A stretch of 64,000 bases of DNA from Actinomortierella ambigua (lineage: Eukaryota > Mortierellomycota > Mortierellomycetes > Mortierellales > Mortierellaceae). The notes under the pieces were generated by a model. It did not search any database. It saw only the letters and a program-made list of their open reading frames with translations, and was not told where the DNA came from. Numbering within the stretch: the first letter of the stretch is position 1; each line of letters begins with the position of its first letter. The stretch is taken from positions 62,001 to 126,000 of the forward strand of contig JAAAJB010000001.1 of assembly GCA_016098155.1 (NCBI GenBank), given 5' to 3'. Below are positions 48,245-59,052 of this stretch, piece by piece. The translations under genes and the position numbers were made by a program.

Positions 48245-48345
48245 CGTGTAACGTTGTGTGTTCTCGACATCTGGCGCAACATTGTGCCCCAACGGTGAGG
48301 ACTCAAAGACGCAGAATCCTTGCTGAGAATACGTGAGAACAGGTA
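48245..48345 (-). repeat. Dispersed repeat, copy 3 (inverted)
   Basis: Read on the minus strand it gives TATTCTCAGCAAGGATTCTG, GAGTCCTCACCGTTGGGGCA, then CAATGTTGCGCC, matching the copies near 23,945 and 44,096 in order. It starts just beyond the GGCGGTTTA that ends the conserved 5' flank of copy C. Confidence 0.5.
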
Positions 48346-49134
48346 CCAGCGCGAACACCATGGAAGGTATACTAAGGGCTTTCTGGTGCGCGGTGCTGAG
48401 GCTTACTTGCCACCCTTCATCTTCAGTTGAAACCGCTAATGCTCCTCTGCGGTTAAATGAAATAAACTTTTGCAAGGGGTTTACAACTTGCTGACATGAG
48501 TGCTTCGTTGATAAGCATGGCCACATCTTCTGTCCACACGGGTAACGCCTGCAACACAGTAGGGCAGATTAGAACAAGAGCACGGTTCACGTTGATACCA
48601 ATATAACAAAATAAAGTAAAAATGTGCTACGGAGGAAGCTGCAGACAAAAGCGAGGGAGAAGGCGAAGGAGGTATTTTCTGACAGTAGCTCTCCATCTGA
48701 AGGGATGCAGTTCGTACTGTAGGTGTTTAAGAAAATGCGCGGTAGAGAATGTAACAATCTGCATTGACTGGGGGAATAACCCTTAAGTAAGCGGAGCGTG
48801 ACGTGCAAACCGCATGTCTTCGGGCATGCAGAGGCATCTCTTCGACCCCACTTTTGCATTGACAGCTCACAGAACTGCAGTCGCTCCCCTCCCCCTCCCT
48901 TCCACTCTCTTCTCTTTCTTACACATGGCACATCACCACCGTAAGACCAACCAGACATCCCATCCTGTCCACAGTGGCCTAAACCATCTTTCTCTCGTTG
49001 CAAAGAAGGAAGTCTATAGTAAAAGCGTGGTTGCTAACTCTCATTCGAACCATCTCCCTTTGTTACTCCGCAACTTAACTCCATGCAATCTAACCAAAGA
49101 TGCCTCGCCATACCACGATGTGCGCAATGTATCC
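48346..49134 (+). other. Upstream region of the UBA-domain gene
   Basis: No independent gene is seen. A CT-rich tract at about 48,885-48,925 is a likely promoter element. The frame of exon 1 of the next gene is open upstream to ATGs at 48,925 and 48,814, but the added residues look like translated leader. Confidence 0.45.
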
Positions 49135-51534
49135 ATGATTGCCTCACCACTCTTCAAGGTCCCCGTACCTGTAAGTCAAGTTCAATGGTCATTATTGTGG
49201 TAGTCATATCGTATCGTCTGTCTAACAACTCTTCATCAATATACAGGTCTCTCCACCGTATGACATGCACCCGCTCCCAGAAGACCTTCTCCAGCGTGTA
49301 AGCCACTGAGACATATAGAGAGACTGAGGGTGAAAAGTGTCGCATGGTGGTATGATGGTCAAAGGCTTAGAGTGAAATTCGATACGTATGCTGACCTATG
49401 GATATTCTTACGTCACTCATTTCCACACTGGGAACCTTGTAGAAATTCCACGACTTTGTGTTGGAGCATCGGATTGTCCAAGAGTATCAGCGCATTCTGT
49501 CGGAGGAAGTGGCTCAGACGGCAGCCAGAGACCAAAAGTACAGGGCCTATGTGGAGGAGCGTGAAGCACGTCTGAAGCAGGAACGTATCTCCAGAGCACG
49601 CAAGATTGCTCCAGGATTCTTGGACAATGACGATCGCAAAATCTTGACCCCGACACTCGCCTCCGCCAACAACGCGTCATCTTCTTCAGGGACACCCGGA
49701 AATCAATCGCCAGCCATCAAACACCAGCCTGCGATCGACTATTCGGAGTTTGAGCTGCGCGACGATCCTTCCGCCAACAACAAACAACCACCGCTAGCCA
49801 GCGAAGCGGAGGATAGTGCGCAACCCAATGAAGATGGTGGTGGCTCAACGGCCTCACCAGTGGTCGAGGTTGCGACTGTAGCGCCGTCCGATTCAAGTAC
49901 AGGTGGTAGTGTGGATGATGCTCTTGCAGCTGCTGAGCTATCGGACGAAGTTGTGCGGCCTCATGAGGCTACGGATGAACAGATTGTGAGGGCTGTGCCC
50001 TTGTCAGAACTTACAGGATTGCTTCGCGACAGCGCCCTTGGCAGCGCCAGTGATCCGGTGCCATCCAGCCGATCGCAGGCTTGGAACTCTGTTCCTGAGG
50101 TGAGAATACTTCCTTGGACTCGGAGTATTGGAAAGCACTTTATGTTAAGACCATCCTTGACAAACTCTCTTTCTGTTGTTCTTTCGCTTACCATCCCCTC
50201 CTTGTCACCATCTGCTTTTTTTATTTTTATTTTTTTTATAATAGAAATCTACTACATCTATGCGAGTCGACTTTCGAGAGTTTGAACAGGGCCTTGGACC
50301 ACCAGATCCTTGGGAGGCACCTGTGGACGACTTGGCAGCTCTAAAAGACGTGATATCTCAACAGCTGGGGCAGTCGAGCAACAACACCGTCCTTGGGCCC
50401 CATCCAGTGCACCACGAGCAAGACCCTGTCGCCATTCAACCCCATCGACCATTCCACACCCCGGACCCATATGCACATCCTGGTCCATCCAAGCAGGGAT
50501 TGGGCCAAGCGCACACACACGCTATGCCAGCGCCTCCTTCCTACAGTGTCTCCAATGACATGCGCCCTACTTCAACTAGCCATTTCCACTCATCTCCGCT
50601 CCCTATGGGCACCAATGCGGGTATTGTCAAGCAACACCAGCAAATCATGGAGTATAACCAGGCCTACATCATTGCTCAGCAACAACAACAACAACCGCAG
50701 CAGCAGCAGCAACCACCACAACAACAGCAATCACAACAACCACAACAGCAGCAACAACAACAGCAGCAGACACCACTCCACCTACCGCAATCCCACCATC
50801 ATTCCACAACGGGGCTGTCGACAAGTCAACAGCATGCCCGGTTCGGAAGCTCGTCGCCGTCACCACCGCCGCTTCCTCCGCCACCACGCGAGTTCAACTC
50901 TTCCCCCTTGTCGGCTGGCGCTTCATCGGGCACGCAGCCTCGCCCACCACCTCCACCACTGCCGCCAGGTGTCCACAATGCTAATAACAACAGTAGCAAC
51001 AACAACAACAATCAGCCCCCTGTCCCGGCACGACCTTCGCAACTCCAGACACCATCTACAACTGGAGGAGGAGGAGTGGGAACACCATTATCAACGTCGA
51101 TGGACGGCGTTGTGATTATGGACCGCTCCCTGAGTGCTACAGGAGGGGCTGCACCTCCACGTCCACCTTTGCCTCCGCCCCCGCCACCAGCAGCGGTGGT
51201 CGTTGTAGGAGCAGGAGCCCACTCCAAGGCCTCGCCTGCGATCCCCGCTCGTCCGTCTCGTCGTGGCGAAGGGGCCGACGTCGCCTCAGGAGTCAGCAGC
51301 ATGGGTGGCAGTGGTGGAGGAGGGGGAAGTGGTGGTAGTGCGGATCATGGCGGCGGCGAAACGGGGTCGAATATGTCGAGCCCCGAGCAGCAGCTACCAC
51401 AGCCAGACAACGCACCAATGTTGATTGAGCAGTTGGTGAACATGGGATTTAGTCATGAGCAGAGTCGAGAGGCGCTGGAAAAGTATGATTTCGATGTGGA
51501 GAAGGCGAGCAACCATTTGCTAGACTGGGGATAA
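49135..51534 (+). CDS. UBA-domain protein with UBAP1-like layout (possible ESCRT-I subunit)
   Basis: Four exons (49135-49170, 49247-49297, 49443-50099, 50245-51534) close in frame for 677 residues. The N-terminus (SPLFKVPVPVSPPYDMHPLP) leads into a charged helix (VLEHRIVQEYQRILSEEVAQ). In human UBAP1 the UMA segment and following helix have similar order and wording. Two acidic-aromatic motifs follow (DYSEFELRDDP; VDFREFEQGLGPPDPWEAPV), the latter close in style to the UBAP1 central motif. Then come long Gln-rich and Pro-rich linkers with repeated PPLPPPP stretches, candidate SH3/WW ligands. The C-terminus is a clear UBA domain (MLIEQLVNMGFSHEQSREAL, then DVEKASNHLLDW). UBA domains bind ubiquitin; UBAP1 is the ubiquitin-binding ESCRT-I subunit sorting membrane cargo. 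The UBA call is firm. The UBAP1 relation is an inference from layout and short motifs. Exon 1 is only 12 codons and the start could lie upstream. Confidence 0.8.
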
Positions 51535-51767
51535 AAAAAAAGAAAAAGAAAAGAAAGAAGAGTAGTAGAATGTTGGACCCCCCCATCGATGGTTTGTTAT
51601 CATATCAATATATTTTTTACAACGAGGCAACTTTTTTGGGATTGGTACGTAGCATGCTTTAAAACAGGGTAAATGTAGCTCTACACTCCCTCACCTAAAC
51701 GGCTGTGCTTCCAATGTGGTCATATTTATGGGTTGTGTCTGCTTGAGCCACGCCAAGGGAAAAACAC

Positions 51768-51773
51768 TTTATT
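51768..51773 (-). terminator. Likely polyadenylation signal (AATAAA) of the nine-exon gene
   Basis: AATAAA on the minus strand about 80 bases beyond the stop at 51,853. The convergent UBA-domain gene ends only 318 bases away, so 3' UTRs probably sit back to back or overlap. Confidence 0.45.
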
Positions 51774-51852
51774 GGTGATTATGTGGCTATCCTGATGGGA
51801 GGCGACCGAGAGAGACAGAGCTTGGGCTCCAGATAACACAACGTACAGAAAT

Positions 51853-54259
51853 CTAGAACATATTCTTTCGTTTGCTTGGAGTAACTTTTGATGGCCTGCC
51901 CCGATCTTCCTGCAGTCTCTCATCATCATGTTCGATTGGCGGAGGGGTATGGGGCAGAACATCCGTGTTGATTTGGTCCAGATATGCCTGAGGGGTCAGG
52001 AGGGGAAGCTAAATTAGTGCAATGCATCACTTCCAATCCTACATCCCATCCACACAGCCATCAAAAATCATGTACCTCCAAGGTGTGGAAGAGTCTGACG
52101 CAACCTGCTATACTGGAGTCAGATTGGTCGCGAGGGACATAGGCTGTGCAGATCCGGTTCCAATGATACAGGCCGTTGGCGTACTCCATGGTGTACAAGC
52201 ATAATTGGTGCCCTATGTCGACAGAACGGTATTATTTTAAGTCCGCTGAATACACAGACAAAAGTTAGTCAAGGTTGATCATTTATTTGTCCATCTTGTT
52301 CACTTACTGAAGAGCTGGACAGCAGCCGCTCTGACAATCGGGTGCCCCTCTTGCAAGAACAGGTCGATCGCATCCTTTGTGTAGTTTGCCAGGTTCCAGT
52401 AGTCCCAGAGATACTCCTTGGCAGTGTGGCCGTCGCCAGGTGGTTTGATCTCCAGAAAAGCAATTTGTCGACCATACTTCAAGATACAGGCATCGGGACG
52501 GTATCCATGGCCACGTCGTTTCCGTGACCCATGGGCCTCGCCATTCGCCCAATCCAAAGAATACGTAGAGGACCGCGCGGGGAACTGGGAAGAAACTAGG
52601 GCGTCAATTACTTGGTGGCAGTAGGTGTCCTCCAAGCCGTTGGAAAACATGTTGTGGTGAACAGGCAGCTTGAGTTCCCTAGAGAGTGAGATACAGAGGA
52701 AGCACGACAGAAGAGAGTTAACAATACGTCTCCTTGTCGCTCACCTAGTTCGGGACTATCATTTTCAACTTACAGCATCTGGTAAAGCACAAGGATCTTT
52801 CGCTCATCAGGCGAACCTGCTTCTGCCTGGACCTGTTCTCCCATCGCCAGTTGTTGATCGAGGTCTGCGCAAAGATGTAAAATGCGGCTGTCAAGCTGAG
52901 CAACCGGCCAAGTATGTGTCTTTTGAATGTCCTGGAGCACATTTTGCGGCAGACCAGGTAGCCTCGCAAAGGTGGTGAAGATGTAGTTCATTGCCCTAAA
53001 GAGAAGAGGGTGTAGGTGAGCGCTAAGTCAGGATTTTTTTTTAATCATCTTCACTCTTACTGCACTCAAAGTAGGCCTCGCAATTTTACACATACAGAAA
53101 CTTGGGGATATTGGCCAATGATGCAGTAATGTCAGAGTTGTTGACGATTGTGGCCGAGTCTTCCTGAAATTTCTTGAATAGCTCCCCAACGTTGCAGTCT
53201 CCAACCTGATACTGGTACACCGTGAATGACGAAATGTCAACATATGGCGTGGGTAGAGGGTCATCTCCGCCGGCGGACAAGCTCGATGTTCGACCCGTGT
53301 CGTGTATTGGCTTAGGAGAAACTGGTACGGCTGACCAGGGCGAGGGTATGCCTGAAACATGCAAATGACAAATAGGGTGGTGTAAGTAAACTGTGTTCGC
53401 TGAGTTAACAGAGTTCAGCAGTTACTATCCATAAGCACTTACTGGTGCGGCGGCTCTTCTTGCGCTTTTCGTTCGTCCCATCATGCTTTACTCCTTTGTC
53501 GTCGACCGATTTGTCGCCCTCCTTATCACTACTGTCAACGCCGAGAGACCCTAGTAAATATCAAACGCGTTAAGGTAGGTCTGTCAATATCGCCGCATAA
53601 GGGTTCACGTGTTTGTTAGGATCACCTTTGATAAACTTACTCTTGGACTTTTTTGCCGACTTTCCTGATCGGGAAGAGGACGCATCAGTGCCAATCTCTG
53701 TTTGTGTGATGCGCTCTACTTCAGAGGCTGTCCAAAAAATGAAAACAGAAAGACAGGTCAGTAAGCAACAATGAGACATACTTCAACCTCCATAGACAAA
53801 AACAGAGCAGTGAGAGCAATAGCATCAGCATACCCGCAAATTGTTCCGTGAGCGTCGTATTCAAAACCCCCAATGCTTGATGCTGCTGTATGACCTGGGG
53901 CAGCATGGTCCTTGCATGCTCGCGCTGTAATAAAATGGTAATAAAAATATAAGCTGAACATCCATACTGCCAGCTAATTGTTGCAACGACGGCTCCTTCC
54001 ATTTAACTAATATACGTACAGTTCGAAGCTCGTCTTCTATCATTGCTTCCCATTCGTTCCTCCCAATCTTGAGCAGACTTTCACCAACTTGCCTCCTGGC
54101 TTTGATGCTGTGAGATAGAAGACATGGCACCACAAGCCCTGTCCATACGCCAAGAATTTTCTTCTTGTCATGCAAGAAGCTGAAACGCCTCATAAACTCC
54201 AGTATGTTTATCTTGCCAACAGCAGTGTTGTCGCAGAAGTCCTTGTAATCGGTGTCCAT
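51853..54259 (-). CDS. Nine-exon protein with PD-(D/E)XK-like nuclease motif
   Basis: Nine exons (54259-54020, 53924-53834, 53727-53641, 53550-53443, 53351-53096, 52995-52774, 52678-52308, 52212-52076, 52008-51853) close in frame for 555 residues, strong support for a real gene. The N-terminal part is helical and charged. A Ser/Lys-rich linker follows (SSSRSGKSAKKSKR; NEKRKKSRRTS), possibly a nuclear localisation signal. In exon 7 (about 52,520-52,430) GYRPDACILKYGRQIAFLEIKPP shows a D followed by a beta-strand and E-x-K, the arrangement of the PD-(D/E)XK nuclease fold, with W-G-A-H-rich helices around it. The C-terminus is basic (SKVTPSKRKNMF). I believe similar intron-rich orphan proteins are numerous in Mortierella-type fungi, but I cannot name a family. 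Nuclease activity is not shown; the fold also serves non-catalytic roles. Confidence 0.8.
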
Positions 54260-54619
54260 TTTGCGCGTCTGTGAGTAGTCCTTTGCGGAGCTGATGGATG
54301 GATGCCGAGAATGTGCAATGCGAAGGGCGTCAGGCCAATTGGAAGGAGTGGGGGGGGGGCGCCTCTGACTTCATTGCTGAGGTCGGAATGTGGAACGAGG
54401 TCGCCGCAACAGCAGACGTATTACGTCACCGAAATGACAAAGCAAGCGCTTCGTCTTCTTGGCCTTTGTCTTCACTATCGTCATCTCCTCTGGCCGATCG
54501 TTGGCCACAACGCATTGCCCTGGTCTTCCACTGGTTTCGCATCAGCCCGGCTGAAGGTACTGAATTGCTCTAGTATTTTAATCAATGTTGTGGGAACGAG
54601 CATCTTGGCAAACAATGTG

Positions 54620-54890
54620 GACGACAGGGCCCTCATCTAGCCTGGCCAGGCGTTTTGGGGAAAACTCTGTGAATGGATATGCACATGCGCGAAAGCGGAA
54701 AACGCGGTGTGTGAAGCCGGTCCAACCCATATGTCGTGGAAACGCAAAAGTGCATTCTGCCTTTTGCTTCCCTTCAACCCTGATTTCCACTGACCCTAAT
54801 GGCAAGCAGTGGAGTCGGGCCTGATGGGGTAAGGAATCAAGTAGTGCTTCTTCTTGAGTAATGAAGCGTTCCATTCTCTTTCCACTTGCC
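54620..54890. repeat. Degenerate tandem duplication, unit 1
   Basis: Contains GACAGGGCCCTCATCT, TGGCCAGGCGTTTTGGGG, a GTGTGTGAAGCCGGTCCAAC block and GTAGTGCTTCTTCTTGAGTA in that order. The next unit repeats the same landmarks. No ORF is seen. Confidence 0.55.
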
Positions 54891-54904
54891 ATGAATTGCT
54901 CATT

Positions 54905-55135
54905 TATTTGATTGGACGGGGCCCCCATCTTCCTTGGTCAGGTTTTGGGGATAGCTTCGAGAACGACTATGCATATTTTCGGAGCAATAAGCGTGAGAAG
55001 TGTTAAGCTGGTCCACTGTTCTGCGCCTTTGCTGAGGATGCAGCTGTCAATATCTTATTCATATGACAAGAGGGGATGACAGTGATGGAGCGTGGGTACC
55101 CGTAGTGCTTCTTCGGGTGTAATTTAGCGTGTCTT
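54905..55135. repeat. Degenerate tandem duplication, unit 2
   Basis: Contains GACGGGGCCCCCATCTT, TGGTCAGGTTTTGGGG, AAGTGTTAAGCTGGTCCACT and GTAGTGCTTCTTCGGGTGTA, matching unit 1 landmark by landmark with many substitutions, so the duplication is old. Confidence 0.55.
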
Positions 55136-55230
55136 CTCTTAATCAAATATTCCCGCATACTCCCACTCGGGCTGGGCTGGTGCGCCCTTTACTCCAGTGT
55201 ACTAACGTTACACATCTATCATCTCTTTCT

Positions 55231-55259
55231 TGTGGGAGTCCCGCAAGGGACTACCCACA
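55231..55259. other. Perfect hairpin with GCAA tetraloop
   Basis: Twelve base pairs (TGTGGG plus AGTCCC against GGGACT plus CCCACA) with a single bulged A and a GCAA loop, a GNRA-class tetraloop if transcribed. It stands in a stretch without a gene. It may be part of a non-coding RNA or simply a chance or repeat-derived palindrome. Confidence 0.45.
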
Positions 55260-56457
55260 CCACAGTAGATTTTGAGGCTCAAAATGGAGGCCGACTATCG
55301 GAACGCTACCTATCTTCGCACTCTTTCCTTGATTCACATGGACTCGGAATGTACATACGTGGCGTTTACGCGTGGCTAGACAAGAAAGCTGCGATATCGT
55401 GGGACCCTACTTTTCCAGGATATTTTTTCGTCGATTGGGCACATTTGAGGATCGTAATAAAGTGCTCCAATCAATATCTGAGGTCAACTAGCGCTTTCTG
55501 CATGAGTTTTTTTTTTTTTGTTCGATGTGGTATTTGATCGTGTCCTTCAAAGCACAAAGTTGATGTTGTGGGCTTCATTTTTCTTTCCAAACATGTAAAC
55601 GGAACCGAAGGCTTTATACATTATTGATGGACTTTTCATTGTGCACCATGATTTCTAGAATTACGAGCATGGGACAGGCCTGATCGCATAACGTGTGCTG
55701 GTTGACCTGTCAATGATTGGCGTTGGGGACTCACCTTGAGCTCAAACCCGGCTAAAGTCACATGTGCTGGCCACAAAAGGACTCCCCCGCCAAGATATGC
55801 GGTCTTTCAGTCCTTTCCTTTCAGTCCAAACCATGATATCTGTTTGTAGAGCGTGGAGATGAGACAGAGGGAGAGAATTTTGGCCCCTTACTTCAATATT
55901 TATATACATACGGCCACTTGACCGAAATTGGCCCGGTGCTCTAAACTTTCTAGCTTGCTGATCGAGAGTGATATAGTGGTTCGAGAGTGCCCTTTTGCCA
56001 TAGTAGATTCGGGTCCAAATAGCCTCAAGTACCTTTGATGCCAGCAGAAGGGCAGCCTATTGAGCTGACTTGCGGTGGTGGGCGGCTGAGAGCCTCTGCT
56101 CTCATCGGGCTGCGATGAGGAATGCTAAAGGGATGCCAATACGAGCTGTACCCTGGAAAGTGACGGGACTTTTGTCGTGTATCAGCTGCTATAGACTATG
56201 GATGCCTGTGGCGCGTGTATTGCGGTGTGGTAGGTGGGGAATGGAGGCAATGGAATATCAAAGGTGGTTTGAGCTGAAAGATCACACACTCTGACGGGGG
56301 ATGCCTTTGCCCCCATCACATATGGCTTTTGGCCGGGCTTGAGCTCCCGACGAATCGGTGTAAGAAAAGATTGGAAATTCGGCGTTCATAAAAGATGAAG
56401 GACATGGCAAGATGCAGTGGAAGGATTCGTCAATGAGAACAATATTTTGTAATTTAT
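55260..56457. other. Spacer, no gene recognised
   Basis: Only short ORFs without family features. A run of 12 T lies at about 55,508-55,519. A stretch near 55,537-55,570 (GTGTCCTTCAAAGCACAAAG) may be a faint relative of the dispersed repeat. Confidence 0.5.
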
Positions 56458-57016
56458 TTAATCTTCGGGATCTGGGCAACCACAAGGACTTTTTGGATTA
56501 CAAACTATCGTTTTCGTACGGTAAGCCTCGTCAAAGTCTGGTGTGAGATCATCAAGGCTAAGCGGCAATGAGGCAACGACAATGTTAGGGTCGAAAAGTC
56601 TGACAGGATCCTCAGTCATCCAGGTGATATCTACTTCCTCTGTCTCTTGTTCCTAGCCCGCGGGACTCAGGAGGATGCTGTGCACTGTAAAGTTGACGGG
56701 TACAATTCAATAGTGGACTTCACAGCGGTCTGTTCACAATAATGAAAAGGACCAAAGTGTTAGAAAAGCACGAGTTCATTACGGGTGTACTCCCGCGTAG
56801 TGGCGAAGGAAAGCAACACGTACCCTGATGCGTAAAAGTTTGACGAGGTCTTTGAACGGCTCTCGCAAGCTATTTATGACGCCTGGCAACGTATAGAGCT
56901 GCTGGCGCTCCATCACCAGGACGAAGGACTTCTCTGTCGCAGGGTGCAGTTGAAAGAGACCAGGCGAGCGCTGGAGGCTGGGGAATAACTTGTAGATGGG
57001 GAAGTGGCAACTGATA
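56458..57016 (-). CDS. Possible small gene or 3' part of a gene, unknown function
   Basis: Two stretches with coding character join in frame: 57016-56824 (FPIYKLFPSLQRSPGLFQLH to LREPFKDLVKLLRI), ending at a GTACGT donor, and 56652-56458 (EQETEEVDITWMTEDPVRLF to CNPKSPCGCPDPED and a stop), starting after a CTAG acceptor. Together they give about 128 residues. The first exon opens in phase 2 after an ACCCAG acceptor, so an upstream exon is required. Candidate sequence lies near 57,740-57,600 (FGGRTTFIDCLFALREAKET; AADLRIVLPVQREWSKVYNA), but I could not connect it in one frame. It may be a real small gene with a missed exon, or a pseudogene. No family recognised. Confidence 0.4.
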
Positions 57017-57889
57017 CTGGGTTGTGGCTTTTTCGGCTACGCGGCCTACCATGACACCTTGTTGCTTGCACCACCTGTCTCGTTCGTCCCGGCCTACGAG
57101 TCTGGGAGATGAGAAAGAAAGCAGGGAGGAGATGAGAAAGGGAGAATGTGGAGAAAGGAAGGAAGCGAGCGAAAGAAGGGAGGGGAAGAGAAAGGAAAAG
57201 GGGAATGGGACTCGTGATAGGATGGGATGGGGCCTCTGCCCCCCATAAAAGTGCGCGCGTGTGTGGCAGGGAGAGATGAAAGAAGTGCTCTTATATGAAA
57301 TTGCTGTTGAGGGCCCACGAGCATATCGATATTGACTACGAGCATACCGATATTGATCAACAGCAGTGACAGCGTCAGCGGTAGTGACGGTAGCAGTAGA
57401 AGTGGTAGCAGGTTGGCTGTTTCTTCGGTCTCCTGCTTTCAACCGAGCCATTCAGAGTCGGAGCTGTATACTTTCTGTTTCTACCTGTTTTTCATGCTCT
57501 CTGCTCCCGGAGACGTACACCCTCTTCATCTCGCGAAAGTTTGATTGGAGACGGATAATAGAAGATCAGAGGCGTTATACACCTTTGACCACTCTCGCTG
57601 TACTGGCAGCACAATTCTCAGGTCGGCAGCTCGAGCAATGAGATGTTGAACGTTCTGTCCGTATGAAGGTACACTCCGAGCGTCTCCTTAGCCTCACGTA
57701 AGGCAAAAAGGCAATCAATAAACGTTGTTCTTCCACCAAATGAACTAAATACATAGTGAACAGCAGAGGGGCTTTATAGAGCGAGGCAGTGACAAGGTGC
57801 TGACTATAAGCTGTGCTGGAATCTCCAGTGCCATAAATTTATAAGGGTGGGGGCGACTCTAACATCGTCCATGGATTCTTGAATACCGA
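57017..57889 (-). other. Region upstream of the possible small gene
   Basis: Contains a GA-rich tract on the plus strand (about 57,105-57,205) and two short minus-strand segments with coding character (about 57,740-57,630 and 57,640-57,560) in different frames. A TATA-like TTATAAATTT lies at about 57,835-57,844 (minus strand), directly before an ATG at about 57,833. A broken or unspliced gene is possible. Confidence 0.35.
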
Positions 57890-58411
57890 TCACGCATCGC
57901 TATCATCGCCATCTTTCACATCGGCGTCCTGCACCACAGAGAAGTGAAGCTTATCGCACTTCTCTGTGCCAACAATCCTTCCATCTTCTCCCAATGACCA
58001 AGTCGACTGTAGTTTCACGAGATAGTCGCGCGTAGCGCTCACAGCCCAGAACGCGGGTACCACATCCGGCTTGCGACCCGTATATGTCTCAAATGCGTTG
58101 ACCAGCCTATCTCTGGTCTCTGCTGGCATAAACGCATCCAAGTGCCTGATTCTCCTGCACTCAACCTGGTGTCTTGTGATCTCGTAAGGGCCAATGACCT
58201 CTATCCATCTGGCGGGAAGCATCGTGTCTTCAAGGCAGATCAATGCGCCATGGTACTCATTGAACCACACCTTGAGCTCGCGGTCATAACTCTGTTGCCG
58301 AACAGTCATCAGCTTGAAGCCCGGTAGATGAAATGGCTGCAGCAACGCTTCTTTGGGCACAGGAATCGCAGCAGCAGTTGTGGTAGCGAAGGAATACCAG
58401 TCAGCTCCCAT
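57890..58411 (-). CDS. Orphan protein of 173 residues
   Basis: Single exon from the ATG at 58411 (MGADWYSFATTTAAAIPVPK). The sequence is well composed for a globular protein: FHLPGFKLMTVRQQSYDREL, WIEVIGPYEITRHQVECRRI, then AETRDRLVNAFETYTGRKPD and WAVSATRDYLVKLQSTWSL, with an acidic tail (DADVKDGDDSDA). There is no signal peptide, membrane helix or recognised motif. The upstream 150 bases include a TATA-like TATATA near 58,500. I do not recognise a family; it is probably lineage-restricted. Confidence 0.65.
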   Translation of the reverse strand: MGADWYSFATTTAAAIPVPKEALLQPFHLPGFKLMTVRQQSYDRELKVWFNEYHGALICLEDTMLPARWIEVIGPYEITRHQVECRRIRHLDAFMPAETRDRLVNAFETYTGRKPDVVPAFWAVSATRDYLVKLQSTWSLGEDGRIVGTEKCDKLHFSVVQDADVKDGDDSDA

Positions 58412-59052
58412 AGTGAATGTCAAATAAAAAGGGGAGAAGGGCCAATGTGAGGAAAGGGGGAGGTGGGATGGGGGAGGAAGAGAGTGTTAGCTTGCATCCA
58501 TATATAAGACTTTGCCACTATCATACTCATGTTTTTTTTTGCCACTGTACATCTATTTCGACTTGCGCTAACAAGGGAGAGTGGAACGGGAAAAGTTTCC
58601 CACCCTACCCCTGACACATCCAAGTGACGACAATGCAAGATGTCCAAAAATTGGAGATGCACTACATACGGCTTTTGGAACAATTTTGCCTTTCACCATC
58701 ACTGGGAAGTGTTTCAGGCTGGTTGTCTACCTTCAGGTTCATTTAATGGAGAAGCGATCCTCTTTTGTCTTTCTCCCCCGCCTCAACTTTAAACACCACA
58801 ATGCCACCTCGCTGTGCTCCTAGGTCGCGCCAAACCTCATCTCAAGTGCCTTTTATATAACAACAGTCCTTCCCTGGAAGGAAAGCTTCCCAAGAGCTTT
58901 TTGGATCCCTAATATTATCGCGTTCTGCTGATTTCAGGAGACCATTCCCAGCTACCACTCCACGTCGACATCACAGATGGATGCCTTTGGTAGTTTTTTT
59001 TGTTTGGTCACAGCGCAGTATATACACCTTCTATTGTTTTATGAGCTTTTTT
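58412..59052. other. Spacer between the orphan gene and the adenylyl cyclase gene
   Basis: Holds the promoter of the orphan gene (minus strand) and the 3' flank of the cyclase gene. No gene seen. Confidence 0.5.

Noticed and set aside
55232..55537. 101-residue plus-strand ORF
   Set aside because: It starts inside the hairpin, has no recognisable domain and ends in a poly-T-encoded Phe run.
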